Below are positions 1 through 10,299 of a stretch of DNA of 64,000 nt, piece after piece. This DNA comes from Taxillus chinensis. Taxonomy: Eukaryota > Streptophyta > Magnoliopsida > Santalales > Loranthaceae. Where the stretch lies: NCBI GenBank assembly GCA_023512835.1, contig CM042084.1:49895609-49959608 (forward strand), read 5' to 3'. Within the stretch, counting starts at the first letter, position 1, and each line of letters starts with the position of its first letter. A program made the translations under genes and the position numbers. The notes beneath the pieces are model-generated. The model was not told the origin of the DNA. It did no database searches and saw nothing but the letters and a program-made list of their open reading frames with translations.

Positions 1-266
1 CCCTCTGTTTTTGGTTTAGGGTTTGTTGCTCCACCAGCCGTCACAGAGAGAGAGAGAGAGAGAGAGAGGGAAGGAGAGCTCCTAGTTGCTGCCGGGCGTC
101 TTGCGTGGGTGGTCGTGTCTCGTGGGTGGATGGCGTTCAGCGTGGGAACAGAATATTGCTGTGTTGTTGCGTTTTACTTGAGGTAGGGGTTCTGTTCTTG
201 CTAATCCCTCTCTGTCCTAGGGTTCTTAGGCAGAATTTGGTCTATACCGTTTTTTTTTTTTTTTTG

Positions 267-295
<29 letters not shown>

Positions 296-297
<2 letters not shown>

Positions 298-325
298 CCA
301 TATAGGTGTGATCTCCTATATGGAT
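296..325 (+). other. Conserved LTR hairpin
   Basis: ATCCATATAGG and CCTATATGGAT pair perfectly over 11 bp around the 8-base loop TGTGATCT. The same stem occurs at one position in all seven chromovirus LTRs, with a paired base change between subfamilies. Confidence 0.65.
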
Positions 326-611
326 GTTGGCCTTCAATGGCATTTTGGTGTGATTCGGTTGTTGGGTGGTCAGTGCATGTTACATGTTCGATGAAATGCC
401 TGAGTGAATATTGCCGTGAGTATATGCCTAGTATATGTTTGATAATATGCATGTGTGGCTGGATTTGTGATTTAGTGTATGTATGCATGCTGGGTGTTTG
501 TTCTTTTGCCTGAATGGCTGGGTTTGTGCACTTGTGAACGGGTGCACACCAAGTGTTTGGTTTTATGCTTAAGTAACCGTGGTGTATGTTGTGTGCATGA
601 CTGTGGTATCC

Positions 612-742
612 GTCCTGAAGAGGCGGTTAAATTACTTTGCCTGAGAGGCGGTTAAACCAGTGGCCTAAAGAGGCGGTTAAATTACTTTGCCTGAGAGGCG
701 GTTAAATCAGTGGCCTGAAGAGGCGGTTAAATTACTTGCTTG
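612..742 (+). repeat. GAGGCGGTTAAA minisatellite
   Basis: Five GAGGCGGTTAAA cores lie in alternating contexts (CCTGAAGAGGCGG and CCTGAGAGGCGG). The 3' LTR of the same element has three (about 7777-7850), so the array changed after insertion or during reverse transcription. Confidence 0.85.
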
Positions 743-1263
743 AGATGTGGTTTGTTAGTCAGTGTGACTGGGGCTGAGGTTACGCCCGTTTGTGTGGAAT
801 GCTTTATTTTCTTAATACTGCCACGTTACTACACCTGTGCACATGCATGTAGCCTCTAGGAGCATGGGAAGGGTTGGGGAGACTTGATCCCTACTGAGCT
901 GTGGTTGCTCACCCCTCCTACTGTGTTTGCTTGTTTTCGAGGGACTTATAGGCGTTAGGTGGAGACACCAAGGTGGAAGACCATCTTCATTTTATTGTTC
1001 ACCTCAGTAATGTAATTTTATAATTTATGTAACCCCAGGGGGGGGGGGGAATGTACTATGGGATTGAATTGTAGTAAGGAACATGGTTGGTTTGTGAACC
1101 TTTGATGTTTGAAAATTAAATAAAGATGTGGCTTGTTTGATTGATTGTAATTGTTAGTCTTGCTTGTGTGGCATCCAGTAATCCAACCCCGTTGCCCTCC
1201 GTGTAGGTGAATGGGGAGTCACGTACCGGTTTCCGTGGGTCGGAAATCCGGGGCGTGAGAATA

Positions 1264-1275
1264 TGGTATCAAAGC
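1264..1275 (+). other. Primer binding site, initiator tRNA-Met
   Basis: TGGTATCAAAGC lies three bases after the LTR and differs by one base from the canonical plant site TGGTATCAGAGC, seen intact at 19240. Confidence 0.92.
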
Positions 1276-1674
1276 ATGGTCTAGTTGGCCTAGGGTAGTG
1301 GGCGGACCTGGTTATCCTAAGTCCTTTGGAGGAGCCTGGAGGAACATGCCTGATCAACATGGTCCTCTTTGAGCCTCCAAGGTGTACTTAGGGTAGTCCA
1401 GTCTTGTGGTAGGATTTGCATGCATTGGCATTAGGGCACTAGTTACATTTGCTGTGAATGTGAGCTACACTGTGGAAATTGTGGATAACATGATTAAGTG
1501 TGAAATGTGCAACTCTGATTTGTTTGGCAATGCGTACCGAACGTGAAATGTGATTGATACAATATATGTGTGTAATGTCATGTGATAGTGGAATTGATTA
1601 GTGGGGTAGAGGTAGTGACGCGATAGATTATAACTTCGTTTTGACGTTTGTGTGTCTTACTTCGTGTAGGAAGA
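1276..1674 (+). other. CV-1 untranslated leader
   Basis: About 400 bp between primer site and gag start, colinear with 10909-11303 (CV-2) and partly with 19252-19640 (CV-3). No gene is seen. Confidence 0.8.
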
Positions 1675-2960
1675 ATGCCGCTGAGGAGAGAGACACGTGC
1701 GTCCGGGGCAGTGGCTGATGAGTCATCTGCCCATGAGGGTCCGGGTGCGGGACAGTCCATTGGAGGGCATGCGTTGTTGCTAGCACAGCTACGAGAAGGC
1801 ATCCGGCTGGAAGTACAAGATTTACGGGAGGGAATCCGGCAGGAGGTTCGGGAGGAGGTGCGCTGCGAGATGGCAGCACAGCAGGTGGTGCCACCACCAC
1901 CACTAGTAGGGGAGCTGCCTCGTGAGCGTGGGAGTTCGCTGGGTGGTGTACCGACTCGTGCAGAGGATGACGTGGTGACACGGTTCCGAAAGGAACAACC
2001 TCCGCGATTCAAGGGGGAAGGTGATCCCGTGGTAGCTGAGCAGTGGTTGAGGCAGATCGAGCATGTGTTCTCCTTTCTCCTGGCCCAGGGAGGAGGATAA
2101 GGTGCTACGGCCATTCGGCAATTGGAGGGGGATGCTTTGGAGTGGTGGACGAGTGTCGCGGGGAGTCGTGCGGTGCAACTCATGCTTTGGGAGGAGTTCT
2201 TGCAACTCTTCCATGATTGAGTTCTTCTCCGAATCGATGATTGATGGCAAGAAGAGGGAGGACCCATTCGGCCATGTGAAGGGATCAAGGATCCAGGTAC
2301 ATAAAGTATGAGCGGGAGTTCCGGGGCTTGAGTAGGTTTGCTCCTAGACAAGGGGAGGACCTGAAGGCCCACAAGTTCACTTTGGGCCTTAGGCAGCTTT
2401 CAGGCAAGGGTGGCAATTAAATGCTTGAGGACCTACGCTAGGTTGTGGAGACGGCCTTATAGCCAGAGAGAGCCTGATGATGGGAGGCAGGCCCATCGGG
2501 GCTCGCCTAGTGGCGAGAGACAGGTCCTATCATGAGGCAAGAGCAACACGGGAGGAACAGATTACAGTTCATTTGGGACTAAAGGAAGACCCAGTGAACC
2601 CGAGGATCCAGCTTTTCCAAAGACCGTGGCCTGGGCGAAGCTCAGCCTTGGCAGGGACAATCCATCTTTTAGCAATGGCTATCACTCTTGGGGCGGGCTG
2701 AGGTCAAGGGAGTGCCCCTCAAGAGGTTACATGCCCCAAAGACCCTTATAGGTGTGGGCCATTAGGGTTACAAAAGGTGTGGCATGAGAGAGCCATTTGC
2801 GCCGGGTTTGCAGGAGTGGCAAAGGGGAGCGGGGGCGTGGCATCTAGTGTGAGGAGTGATGCTGAGTGCACCGTGACGGAGACCAGCTCGTCGGTGGCCA
2901 GCCCACGGGTAGGATCCGGTCAGACCCGCCTCGGGGGAGGGGCAGGCGGGAAGGCGATTT
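1675..2960 (+). pseudogene. gag: gag pseudogene of CV-1
   Basis: Gag forms the virus-like particle. The start is ATG 1675 (MPLRRETR), equivalent to MPPRR in CV-2. The first 142 codons are open: a charged N-terminal part with a poly-proline stretch, then PPRFKGEGDP and WLRQIEHVF of the retrotransposon gag domain. A frameshift in the next motif brings a stop at 2098. The remainder, through the AHKFTLGL motif and the zinc-knuckle region (about 2745-2840), can be followed only by switching frames and carries indels. The first zinc knuckle seen in CV-2 is not recognisable here. Not functional. Confidence 0.85.
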
Positions 2961-3087
2961 GACCGAGGAGGCGGTAGAGTGAGCCGACCGGTGATTAGAC
3001 CAAGGGAGGTGTTTGCACTTGGATGCGACACCCCAGGAGGAGGATGAGCTACCGCCTTTGCCGGCATAGGAGGGAGCAGGACCATCG

Positions 3088-3567
3088 GTGGTTAGAGGTA
3101 CTCTTTTGATCTCCCGCATGCTTGCTTCTGTTCTTTTCGATACGGGTGCATCGCGTTCTTTTATTGCTGAGCTTATAGTTGAGGGCTTGGGGTTAACGTG
3201 TGTTGAGGCGGAGAGGCCCTTAGTTGTAGAGTCTCTAGTGGGAGGTATGATTGAGGTGCGACACGTTTGCCGCGATTGTGTGTTAACCATTAGTGATGTG
3301 GAGCTGAGCTTCGATTTGCATGTGATGCCTTTGCGTACTTTTGACCTGATCTTGGGTATGGATTGGCTTATGGCTTTCCAGGCCAAGATCGACTGTTACC
3401 GGCGGCGTGTATCCTTCATGTCACCCGCAGGAATCTTTTGTACCTGCAGATGGCGTGGGGCGAGTCGAGACGGGCAAGCGTCGAGACAGGGCAAGAGGTG
3501 GGATCCCATTACCAAGGAAGTGGAAAAGGGGAGGTTGTTGTGGACCAATTTCAGGATGTTTTTCTGA
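3088..3567 (+). pseudogene. pol: aspartic protease domain of CV-1 pol
   Basis: This domain cleaves the Gag-Pol polyprotein. Residues about 17-21 read FDTGA, the aspartic protease active site, followed by ILGMDWL near residue 90, the conserved second motif of plant Ty3 proteases. It is open through both motifs, unlike CV-2, where a missing base breaks the same site. The last 45 residues leave the family frame before RT begins. The protein could not be produced normally because gag upstream is broken. Confidence 0.85.
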
Positions 3568-4736
3568 AAGTGTTGAGGAGTTTGCCACCTAAGAGGAGTG
3601 TCGAGTTCACCATTGAGTTGGTGCGGGGGGACGGGTCCGCTTTCCCAAGTAGCGTATCGTATGGGGCGGGCCGGCCGAGTTGAGGGAGCTTCAGAGGCAA
3701 ATCGAGGAGTTGGTGGGCTAGGGGGTATATTAGGAATCAAGTATGGCATGGCTTTCGTCTCCGTATCGACTACGAAGCTAAAGTCGTGGATGTGAAGAAC
3801 AAGTATCCGTTGCTTCGGATAGATGACCTATTTGACCAATTAAGTGGGGCCTAGTGGTTTTCCAAGATAGATTCACGGTGGGGTATCACCGGACTCAGGG
3901 TTAGGGGGAGGAGGACATCCCTAAGATGGCTCTTGGGTATGTGGCATTATGAGTGGGTTGTGATGCCTTTCAGGCTCACTAATGCGCCAGCGATGTTCAT
4001 GCATTTGATGAACCAGGTCTTTGCTCCATACTTGGATTCGTTTGTGGTGGTGTTTATTGATGATATCTTGGTGTATTCCAAGACCGAGAGGGAGCATGTG
4101 GAGCATTTGGCAAGGTTGTTGCAAACCTTGAGGGACCAGCATTTGTTGCTAAGTTTAGCAAGTGTGAGTTTTGGGGGAGGAGGTTCCCTTTCTTGGCCAT
4201 GTGGTGTCGTGAGGGAGTTAGGGTGGACCCCTGCCAAGATTGAGGTTGTGGCATCGTGGGCGAGGCCAACCAATGTTTTTGAGATCCGTAGCTTTCTTGG
4301 CTTAGCGGGGTACTATCGTCATTTTGCAGAGGGGTTCTCCCGTTTGGCGGCTCCTATGACGGCGCTGACTAGGAAAGGAGTGAAGTTTGAGTGGACAGAC
4401 AAGTGCCAGCAGGCATTTGAGACTCTCAAAACCCGTTTGACCACTGCACCTGTGTTGAGGTTGCCTAGGGAGGATATTCCGTATGAGGTATTTTGCGATG
4501 CGTCCAGGGTTGGTTTGGGGTGTGTGCTTATGCGGAGCACAGGTGTGGTAGCCTATGGATCGAGGCAGTTGAAGCCTCACGAGCAGAATTATCCTACCCA
4601 TGACCTTGAGTTGGCGGCTGTCATGTTCGCCCTGAAGAGTTGGCAGCACTACCTCTTGGGGGAGAAGTTTGTAGTGTTCTCGGATCACAAGAGCCTTCAG
4701 TACATCTTTACTCAGAGGGACTTGAATCTGAGATAG
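3541..4736 (+). pseudogene. pol: reverse transcriptase-RNase H of CV-1
   Basis: RT copies the element RNA and RNase H removes the template. The N-terminal RT (3541-3930) is shifted several times and lacks roughly the segment encoding SPWGAPVLF seen in CV-2. From 3933 the frame is open: MPF, then FIDDILVYS at 4053 (catalytic Asp pair), a short out-of-frame patch near 4150-4215, then RSFLGLAGYYR. RNase H shows FCDAS, the Glu in HDLELAAV and SDHKS. The frame ends at a TAG where CV-2 has Gln; a second TAG follows where CV-2 has TGG. Confidence 0.88.
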
Positions 4737-4745
4737 AGGAGATAG

Positions 4746-6386
4746 GTGGAGTATTTGCAGACCTTTGACTTTACCCTTGCCTATACCCCAAGCAAGGGCA
4801 ATGTTGTGGCTAACGCGTTAAGCAGGAAAGGGAAGGTTGAGGTGGCCGTGAGGGAATGGAAGCTGATGGAGCAGTTGGCCATGTTACAGTTGCAGCCTGT
4901 GGCTGATGATGGTAGGACAGTGCTGGGTCCTATGGTGGTTATACCTGAGTTGTATCAACAAGTCCGGGAGGGACAGTTGGGTGATATTGAGTGTGAGGTT
5001 CTCCGTGCCCGTATTGAGGCTGGCGAACTATCGGAGGACTGGGCAGAGGGTCCTGAGCATGAGTTGTCTTTTCAAGGGTGTTTGGTAGTAGCTTCTTCTC
5101 TCAGGGATGAGGTGATGAGGGAGTTTCATCAATCTAGAGTTGCTGTGCATCCATGGGGCACGAAGATGTACCATGCGCTTTAGGGGCATTTCTGGTGGCC
5201 TGGGATGAAACGTGACGTCGTTGCTTTCGTTTCGAGGTGCCTCACTTGTCAACAAGTAAAAGCTGAGCATCAGCGGCCGGCAGGCATGTTACAGCCGTTG
5301 CCAATAGCAAAGTGGAAGTGGGACCACATCGCGATGGACTTTGTGACTGGTCTTCCACCCACCACTGGGAGGAAGGATATGATTTGGGTGATTGTGGATC
5401 GACTCACCAAGTCGGCCCATTTTCTAGCTGTCCACGAGCGGGATTCCATTGGGGTTTTGAGTTAGCTATATGTGAACGAGATTGTGCGGCTGCATGGGGT
5501 GCCATCGTCGATTGTGTCCGATAGAGACTCGAGGTTCACTTCCCGTTTTTGGGAAGGCTTACAAGAGGCTATGGGAACAAAACTTAACTTGAGTACGGCC
5601 TTTCACCCTGAGACTGATGGCCAGACGGAGAGGACAAATCAGACCTTGGAGGACATGTTGCGGGCCTGTGTGTTAGATTTCGGGGGTTCGTGGGCAACTC
5701 ACCTTCCTTTGGTGGAGTTTGCCTATAACAACAGTTTTCCGGCGTCCATTGGGATGGCACCTTTTGAGGCATTGTATGGCAGACCGTGCCGATCACCGTT
5801 GTGTTGGACTGAGGTAGGAGAGGCCGCTCTCTTGGGACCATAGATGGTTCAAGAGGCTACCGAGAAGGTTAAGTTGATTCGTCAACGTTTGTTATCAGCT
5901 CAAAGTCGGCAGAAATCTTATGCGGATCAGCAGCAGCGACCTTTGGAGTTTTCTGTTGGTGATAATGTGTTTCTTCGTGTTTCTCCACGTCGTGGACATC
6001 GACGGTTTGGGCGAGGTTCCAAGCTATCTCCGCGGTTTATTGGTCCTTTTGAGATTCTGGCTCGTGTGGGGCCCGTGGCCTACCGGTTAGCGTTACCACC
6101 GCGGCTGAGTCGAGTGCACAACGTGTTTCACGTGTCCCAGTTGAGGAAGTATCACCCTGACCCCACCCATGTGATCGATTGGGGGACATTGGATGTTGAG
6201 GATGACATGTCCGTTGTTGAAGCCCCTATCCGTATCCTAGATCGGCGGGAGAAGCTTTTGCGTGGTCGTGCTATTCCTTTGGTTCGCGTACTGTGGCAGC
6301 ACCGTGGCATTGAGGAGGAGACTTGGGAACGGGAGTCTTTGATGTGTGAGCAACACCCAGAGTTGTTCGAGGACGAACACTCTTAA
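4746..6386 (+). pseudogene. pol: integrase with chromodomain-like tail of CV-1
   Basis: Integrase inserts the cDNA. The stretch is a single lineage of sequence cut by stops ending at 5183, 5465 and 5843. It shows the His-His-Cys-Cys zinc region (CLTC near 5240), core acidic residues in [13 protein letters not shown] and GQTERTNQ, a GPY/F-type module (GPFEILARVG) and a C-terminal chromodomain-like block with VRVLWQH and ETWE. Two of the stops are TAG where CV-2 has CAG, and one is TAG where CV-2 has CGA, all explained by C-to-T or G-to-A changes. The chromodomain is thought to steer insertion into heterochromatin; here it is fossil. Confidence 0.88.
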
Positions 6387-6673
6387 GGGTGGAGGGGTAG
6401 TTGTTGGCTGGTGTATTTGTATTTCCTTTCACCTTTTGACTTTTATTTGTATTGAATGTGTTAATGAAATGTGCTTGTGATAGGTACTTGTGACATGTGG
6501 ATGTGTTTCCATGGATTGTGATGCATGTGGTTGTGGACTGTGGTGGCACTCTATGTTATGTGCTATTGTGTACAATGTGCGTTGTATGACCCATTTGGGT
6601 GTTGTGACTTCCTGTGTGGTTTTCCTTGCATGTTGTTTCTTTTCGAGGATGAAAAGTTTTAAGGGGGAGAGGA
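6387..6673 (+). other. CV-1 3' untranslated region and polypurine tract
   Basis: The polypurine tract AAGGGGGAGAGGA directly precedes the 3' LTR. A second, weaker copy of the same context (GAGGACGAACACTCTTAAGGG) sits at the integrase stop near 6370. The region between is T/G-rich and matches 30290-30588 of CV-3. Confidence 0.85.
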
Positions 6674-8365
6674 TATAATGACCCGCATTTTTGGGATGTG
6701 AGGAGTTAGTCACAGTTTTGCCGTTTTGGGTGGAAATTGTTGGGTTTTAGGGAGTTTTCTTTCCACACACTTTGGCTTAATCATCTTGTCTGTTGGTAAA
6801 CAAGCAAGAGGCAAAGTTTGAGCCCAATTGGGAGTGCACGTGAGAATGCTTTTCACGTGCAAGGAGATTTTTGCATGAGAGCCTTCCTGATGTTGTTCTA
6901 AGGCTTGTGGAAAAATCCTAGGCCATTTGGAGCTGCACGCGAGAATGCACGTGAGATGGGCTTTTTGCGTGCAGGCATGTTTTTGCATGGTTGTCTTCCT
7001 TTTGTTTTCCTGATGATTTCTTCCTAAAGGACCAAGTTCAAATAGTGAGTATTTTGGTGTGTATAGATGTTGGAAGGTCATAGCTTGTTCCATCAAAACT
7101 ACGTCGTTTTGATGCTGGGATTCACTTAATAAAAACTACGTCGTTTTGATGTTGTGTTGTCTATATAAGGAGGAGAAGCCCCTCTATTTTAGGTTTAGGG
7201 TTTGTTGCTCCACCAGTTGTCGCAGAGAGAGAGAGAGAGAGGGGAAGGAGAGCTCCTGGTTGCTGTCGGGCGTCTTGCGTGGGTGGTCGGTGTCTCGTGG
7301 GTGGACGGCGTTCGGCATGGGAACAGAATATTGCTGTGTTGTTGCGTTTTACTTGAGGTAGGGGTTCTGTTCTTGCTAATCCCTCTCTGTCCTAGGGTTC
7401 TTAGGCAGAATTCGGTCTATACCTGCTATTATATATATATATATATATATATAAATCCATATAGGTGTGATCTTCTATATGGATGTTGGCCTTCAATGGC
7501 ATTTTGGTGTGATTCGGTTGTTGGGTGGTCAGTGCATGTTACATGTTCGATGAAATGCCTGAGTGAATATTGCCGTGAGTATATGCCTAGTATATGTTTG
7601 ATAATATGCCTGTGTGGCTGGATTTGTGATTTGGTGTATGTATGCATGCTGGATGTTTGTTCTTTTGCCTGAATGGCTGGGTTTGTGCACTTGTGAACGG
7701 GTGCACACCAAGTGTTTGGTTTTATGCTTAAGTGGCCGTGGTGTATGTTGTGTGCATGACTGTGGTATCCGTCCTGAAGAGGCGGTTAAATTACTTTGCC
7801 TGAGAGGCGGTTAAACCAGTGGCCTGAAGAGGCGGTTAAATTACTTGCTTGAGATGTGGTTTGTTAGCCAGTGTGACTGGGGCTGAGGTTACGCCCGTTT
7901 GTGTGGAATGCTTTATTTTCTTAATACTGCCACGTCACTACACCTGTGCACATGCATGTAGCCGCTAGGAGCATGGGAAGGGTTGGGGAGACTTGATCCC
8001 TACTGAGCTGTGGTTGCTCATCCCTCCTACCATGTTTGCTTGTTTCCCAGGGACTTACAAGCGTTAGGTGGAGACACCAAGGTGGAAGACCATCTTCATT
8101 TTATTGTTCACCTCAGTAATGTAATTTTATAATTTATGTAACCCCAGGGGGGGAAATGTACTAAGGGATTGAATTATAGTAAGGAACATGGTTGGTTTGT
8201 GAACCTTTGATGTTTGAAAATTAAATAAAGATGTGGCTTGTTTGATTTATTGTAATTGTTAGTCTTGCTTGTGTGGCATCCAGTAATCCAACCCCGTTGC
8301 TCTCCGTGTGGGTGAATGGGGAGTCACGTACCGGTTTCCCCAGGTCAGAAATCCGGGGCGTGACA
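6674..8365 (+). repeat. CV-1 3' LTR
   Basis: 1692 bp. Starts TATAATGACCC (TG changed to TA in this copy) and ends GGGGCGTGACA. Contains two ACGT palindromes (7092, 7129), TATATAA (7162), a telobox-like motif, the donor-like GTAGGGG (7358), hairpin (7455-7484, with one G:U pair), three GAGGCGGTTAAA cores, acceptor-like CCCAG ending at 8050 and AATAAA (about 8224). Confidence 0.93.
7092..7168 (+). promoter_or_regulatory. LTR promoter: two ACGT palindromes plus TATA box
   Basis: Two 22-bp imperfect palindromes (ATCAAAAC, ACGT core, GTTTTGAT) at 7092-7113 and 7129-7150 lie just upstream of TATATAA at 7162. ACGT cores are typical bZIP targets in plants; binding is inferred. Confidence 0.7.
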
Positions 8366-8741
8366 AGGAGTCTACCTCCTAAGTGAAGTGTGGAGTTCAC
8401 AATTGAGTTGGTACCGGGGACTGGTCCAATCTCCCAAGTGGCTTACCGTATGGGGCCAGCAAAGTTGAGGGAGCTGCAGAGGCAAATAGTAGAGTTGGTG
8501 GACTAGGGGTATATCAGACCAAGTACCTCGCCTTGGGGTGCTCCAGTGCTCTTTGAAAAGAAGGCAGATGGCACGCTATGCCTTTGCATCGTCTACAGGA
8601 AGCTGAAATCGGTGACTGTGAAGAACAAGTATCCGTTGCCTCGGATAGATGACCTGTTTGACCAGTTGAGTGGAGCCCGGTGGTTTTCGAAGATAGATCT
8701 GCGATCGGAGTATCACCAGCTACGGGTTAGGGAGGAGAACA
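8366..8741 (+). pseudogene. pol: CV-0: RT fragment of an older chromovirus
   Basis: The 376 bp correspond to CV-2 RT from about 13247 to 13618, through [15 protein letters not shown] and WFSKIDL. It contains a TAG near 8503 and a mutated LCIVYRK (usually LCIDYRK). It is bounded on the left by CV-1 and on the right by CV-3, so both inserted into this gene. The rest of CV-0 is not found to the right of CV-3. Confidence 0.88.
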
Positions 8742-9264
8742 TGTAATGACCCGTGTGTAAGAAGTTAATCGCAAACACCTTGGATGTTGGTGCACAAATT
8801 TGAGGTAAGAAATGAGCCCAAGATGGGACTTTTGGGAGGAGCATGTGACAAGTGATAATGTGCATTTATGCCCTAGGAAGAGGCTATTTGCAAATACATG
8901 CGGTTTTAAGCTGTTTTGGCATATTTTTGAGCTCACTTTTGATATAGTAGATGGCCTCAAACAATTAGCATGCAAGAACAAAAGTTGCTTAGAATGAGGT
9001 CCTCTACCTACCACAGAAATTTCAGAGCATTTGGAGCTGCACGTGAATTCACCCATTTCACGTGCAAGCATATTTTTGCTTCTCAGGCCTCTACAAGATG
9101 CAAGGAGGTTTGGGGTAAAGTTTGGGTGCATTTGGAGCTGCACGCCAATTGGGGAATTGGCGTTCAAATTGGCGTGCAAGCATGTTTTTGCATGGTTACC
9201 TTGGTTTTGTCATTCTAATGATTTTCCCCCAAAGGACCATGTTAGAATTGTGGATATTTTGGCG
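8742..9264 (+). repeat. CV-3 5' LTR, left part
   Basis: Starts TGTAATGACCCGTGTG and matches 30589-31125 and, inverted, 42785-43309. It is cut at 9264 by CV-2 and resumes at 17950. Confidence 0.92.
9260..9264 (+). repeat. TSD of CV-2 (left), TGGCG
   Basis: Identical to 17945-17949, directly flanking both LTRs of CV-2. Removing CV-2 and one TSD restores the uninterrupted LTR sequence. Confidence 0.95.
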
Positions 9265-9617
9265 TGTAATGACCCGTGTTTTGGGTAGAACAAGCTGGAA
9301 CGAAGATGAACAATACCTTGGGCGAACGCTTGGGTCGAAAGGTGGAAGACCCGAAGATTTGGGTCGTAGGGTCGAAGACCGATGGTCGAAGTTCGAAGGT
9401 TTGAGGGTCGAAAGTTAGATCTTCGAGATAGATCTTCGAGGCCGCGTTTCTAGCTAATCTTCGAAGGAGTGTTTCTACGAGTCTTCGTGGCTTGGTTGTT
9501 AGAGAGTGTAATGAGCTCAAGTGGGAGCGTGTAGAGGCTGCGTGTGACAATGACCATGTTCGGATTGTGGGTATTTTGTCCTGTGTGGAAGCAGAGTGGT
9601 TAGTTCATGTTTTATTT

Positions 9618-9767
9618 ATCAAAACTACGTCGTTTTGATGGTGTGTTTCATTTATCAAAACTACGTCATTTTGATGGTGGGATTTCATTTATCAAAACTA
9701 CGTCGTTTTGATGGTGGGATTTCATTTATCAAAACTACGTCGTTTTGATAAGTGAGGTCTATATAAA
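9618..9767 (+). promoter_or_regulatory. LTR promoter: four ACGT palindromes plus TATA box
   Basis: Four copies of the 22-bp palindrome start at 9618, 9654, 9691 and 9728 with 36-37 bp spacing; the second has ACGTCA in place of ACGTCG. TATATAAA follows at 9760, 10 bp after the last copy. The 3' LTR has only three copies (16693, 16729, 16766; TATA 16798). A telobox-like TTTAGGGTTT is at the expected start site (about 9787). Confidence 0.72.
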
Positions 9768-10032
9768 GAGGAGCTCTCTTTATTTTAGGTTTAGGGTTTT
9801 TGTTGTCAGCCGCCGCAGCCGTCACAGAGAGAGAGAGAGGGAGATTGAGAGAGAGGGCTCCAGTTCGTGGCTGTCGTTGTCATTCCCGTGGTTGGACGGC
9901 ATTAAGCGTGGAGGCAAGAGCGTGGAGGATCTTTGAGGTAGGGGTTCTGTCTTTCCTGGTATGTTCCGGGGGTTAGGCCCTGTGGATATTTTGTAAAGTT
10001 TCCATTGTTATTGCTATAATACTTATATGTAA

Positions 10033-10062
10033 ATTCATATAGGTGTGATCTCCTATATGAAT
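10033..10062 (+). other. Conserved LTR hairpin, T:A variant
   Basis: ATTCATATAGG pairs with CCTATATGAAT around TGTGATCT. Compared with CV-1, one C:G pair has become T:A by changes on both arms. The 3' LTR copy is 17068-17097. Confidence 0.65.
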
Positions 10063-10299
10063 GTTGGCCTTCAATGGCGATTTTGGTGTGTTTCTAGTGT
10101 TCGTGTGATGCATGAAAAGTGTTCGATAAAATGCCTGTGTGACATGCCTGCTACATGTTTGAGAAAATGCCTGTGCGGGCCGGGTTTATGAGTCCGTGAA
10201 TTTATGCACACGAATTGCTTGGTTTTATACCTGTGAGGCTTTGCATGCTAAGTGTTCGATGTTATGTCTGTGTGACTAAGTGTGGCTATGTGTGTTGTG

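Larger units (their letters stand above)
183..941 (+). other. Putative LTR intron (CV-1 5' LTR)
   Basis: The donor-like AG|GTAGGGGTTCTG at 181-194 and the pyrimidine-rich acceptor ending at 941 recur in all seven LTRs of this family in the window. This copy has TTTTCGAG at the acceptor instead of the usual CAG. The hairpin and the minisatellite both lie inside. Splicing is inferred, not shown. Confidence 0.4.
1..1260 (+). repeat. CV-1 5' LTR (3' two thirds)
   Basis: Matches 7183-8365. It holds a telobox-like TTTAGGGTTT near the start, a GA microsatellite (47-68), a poly-T/TA run (250-294), a hairpin (296-325), a GAGGCGGTTAAA minisatellite (612-742) and an AATAAA (about 1120). It ends GGGCGTGAGA, where other copies end GTGACA. 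The U3 promoter lies off the window. Confidence 0.93.
1..8365 (+). mobile_element. CV-1: Ty3/gypsy chromovirus, 5' end cut by window
   Basis: Order is LTR, initiator-Met primer site, gag, protease, RT, RNase H, integrase with chromodomain-like tail, polypurine tract, LTR. The two LTRs match along their shared length; the window opens about 510 bp into the left one. The domain order and the VLW/TWE-type tail fit plant chromoviruses, probably the Tekay/Del group (clade by recall, not by phylogeny). All genes carry stops or frameshifts, so the copy is not autonomous. The base pairs after the right LTR (AGGAG, 8366-8370) should be one TSD copy; the other lies outside the window. The host sequence on the right is an RT fragment of a related element. 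Confidence 0.93.

Noticed and set aside
1578..2372. 264-codon minus-strand Ser/Arg-rich frame, and 11123-12091 likewise
   Set aside because: Antisense shadow of the chromovirus gag gene; composition mirrors the sense strand.
7202..7672. 156-codon frame with an IYIYIY run
   Set aside because: LTR sequence spanning a TA microsatellite and the putative splice donor; not conserved in frame between LTRs.
9618..9749. MITEs or nested palindromic transposons
   Set aside because: The palindromes are 22 bp, have no TSDs and occupy a fixed promoter position in every LTR of the family.
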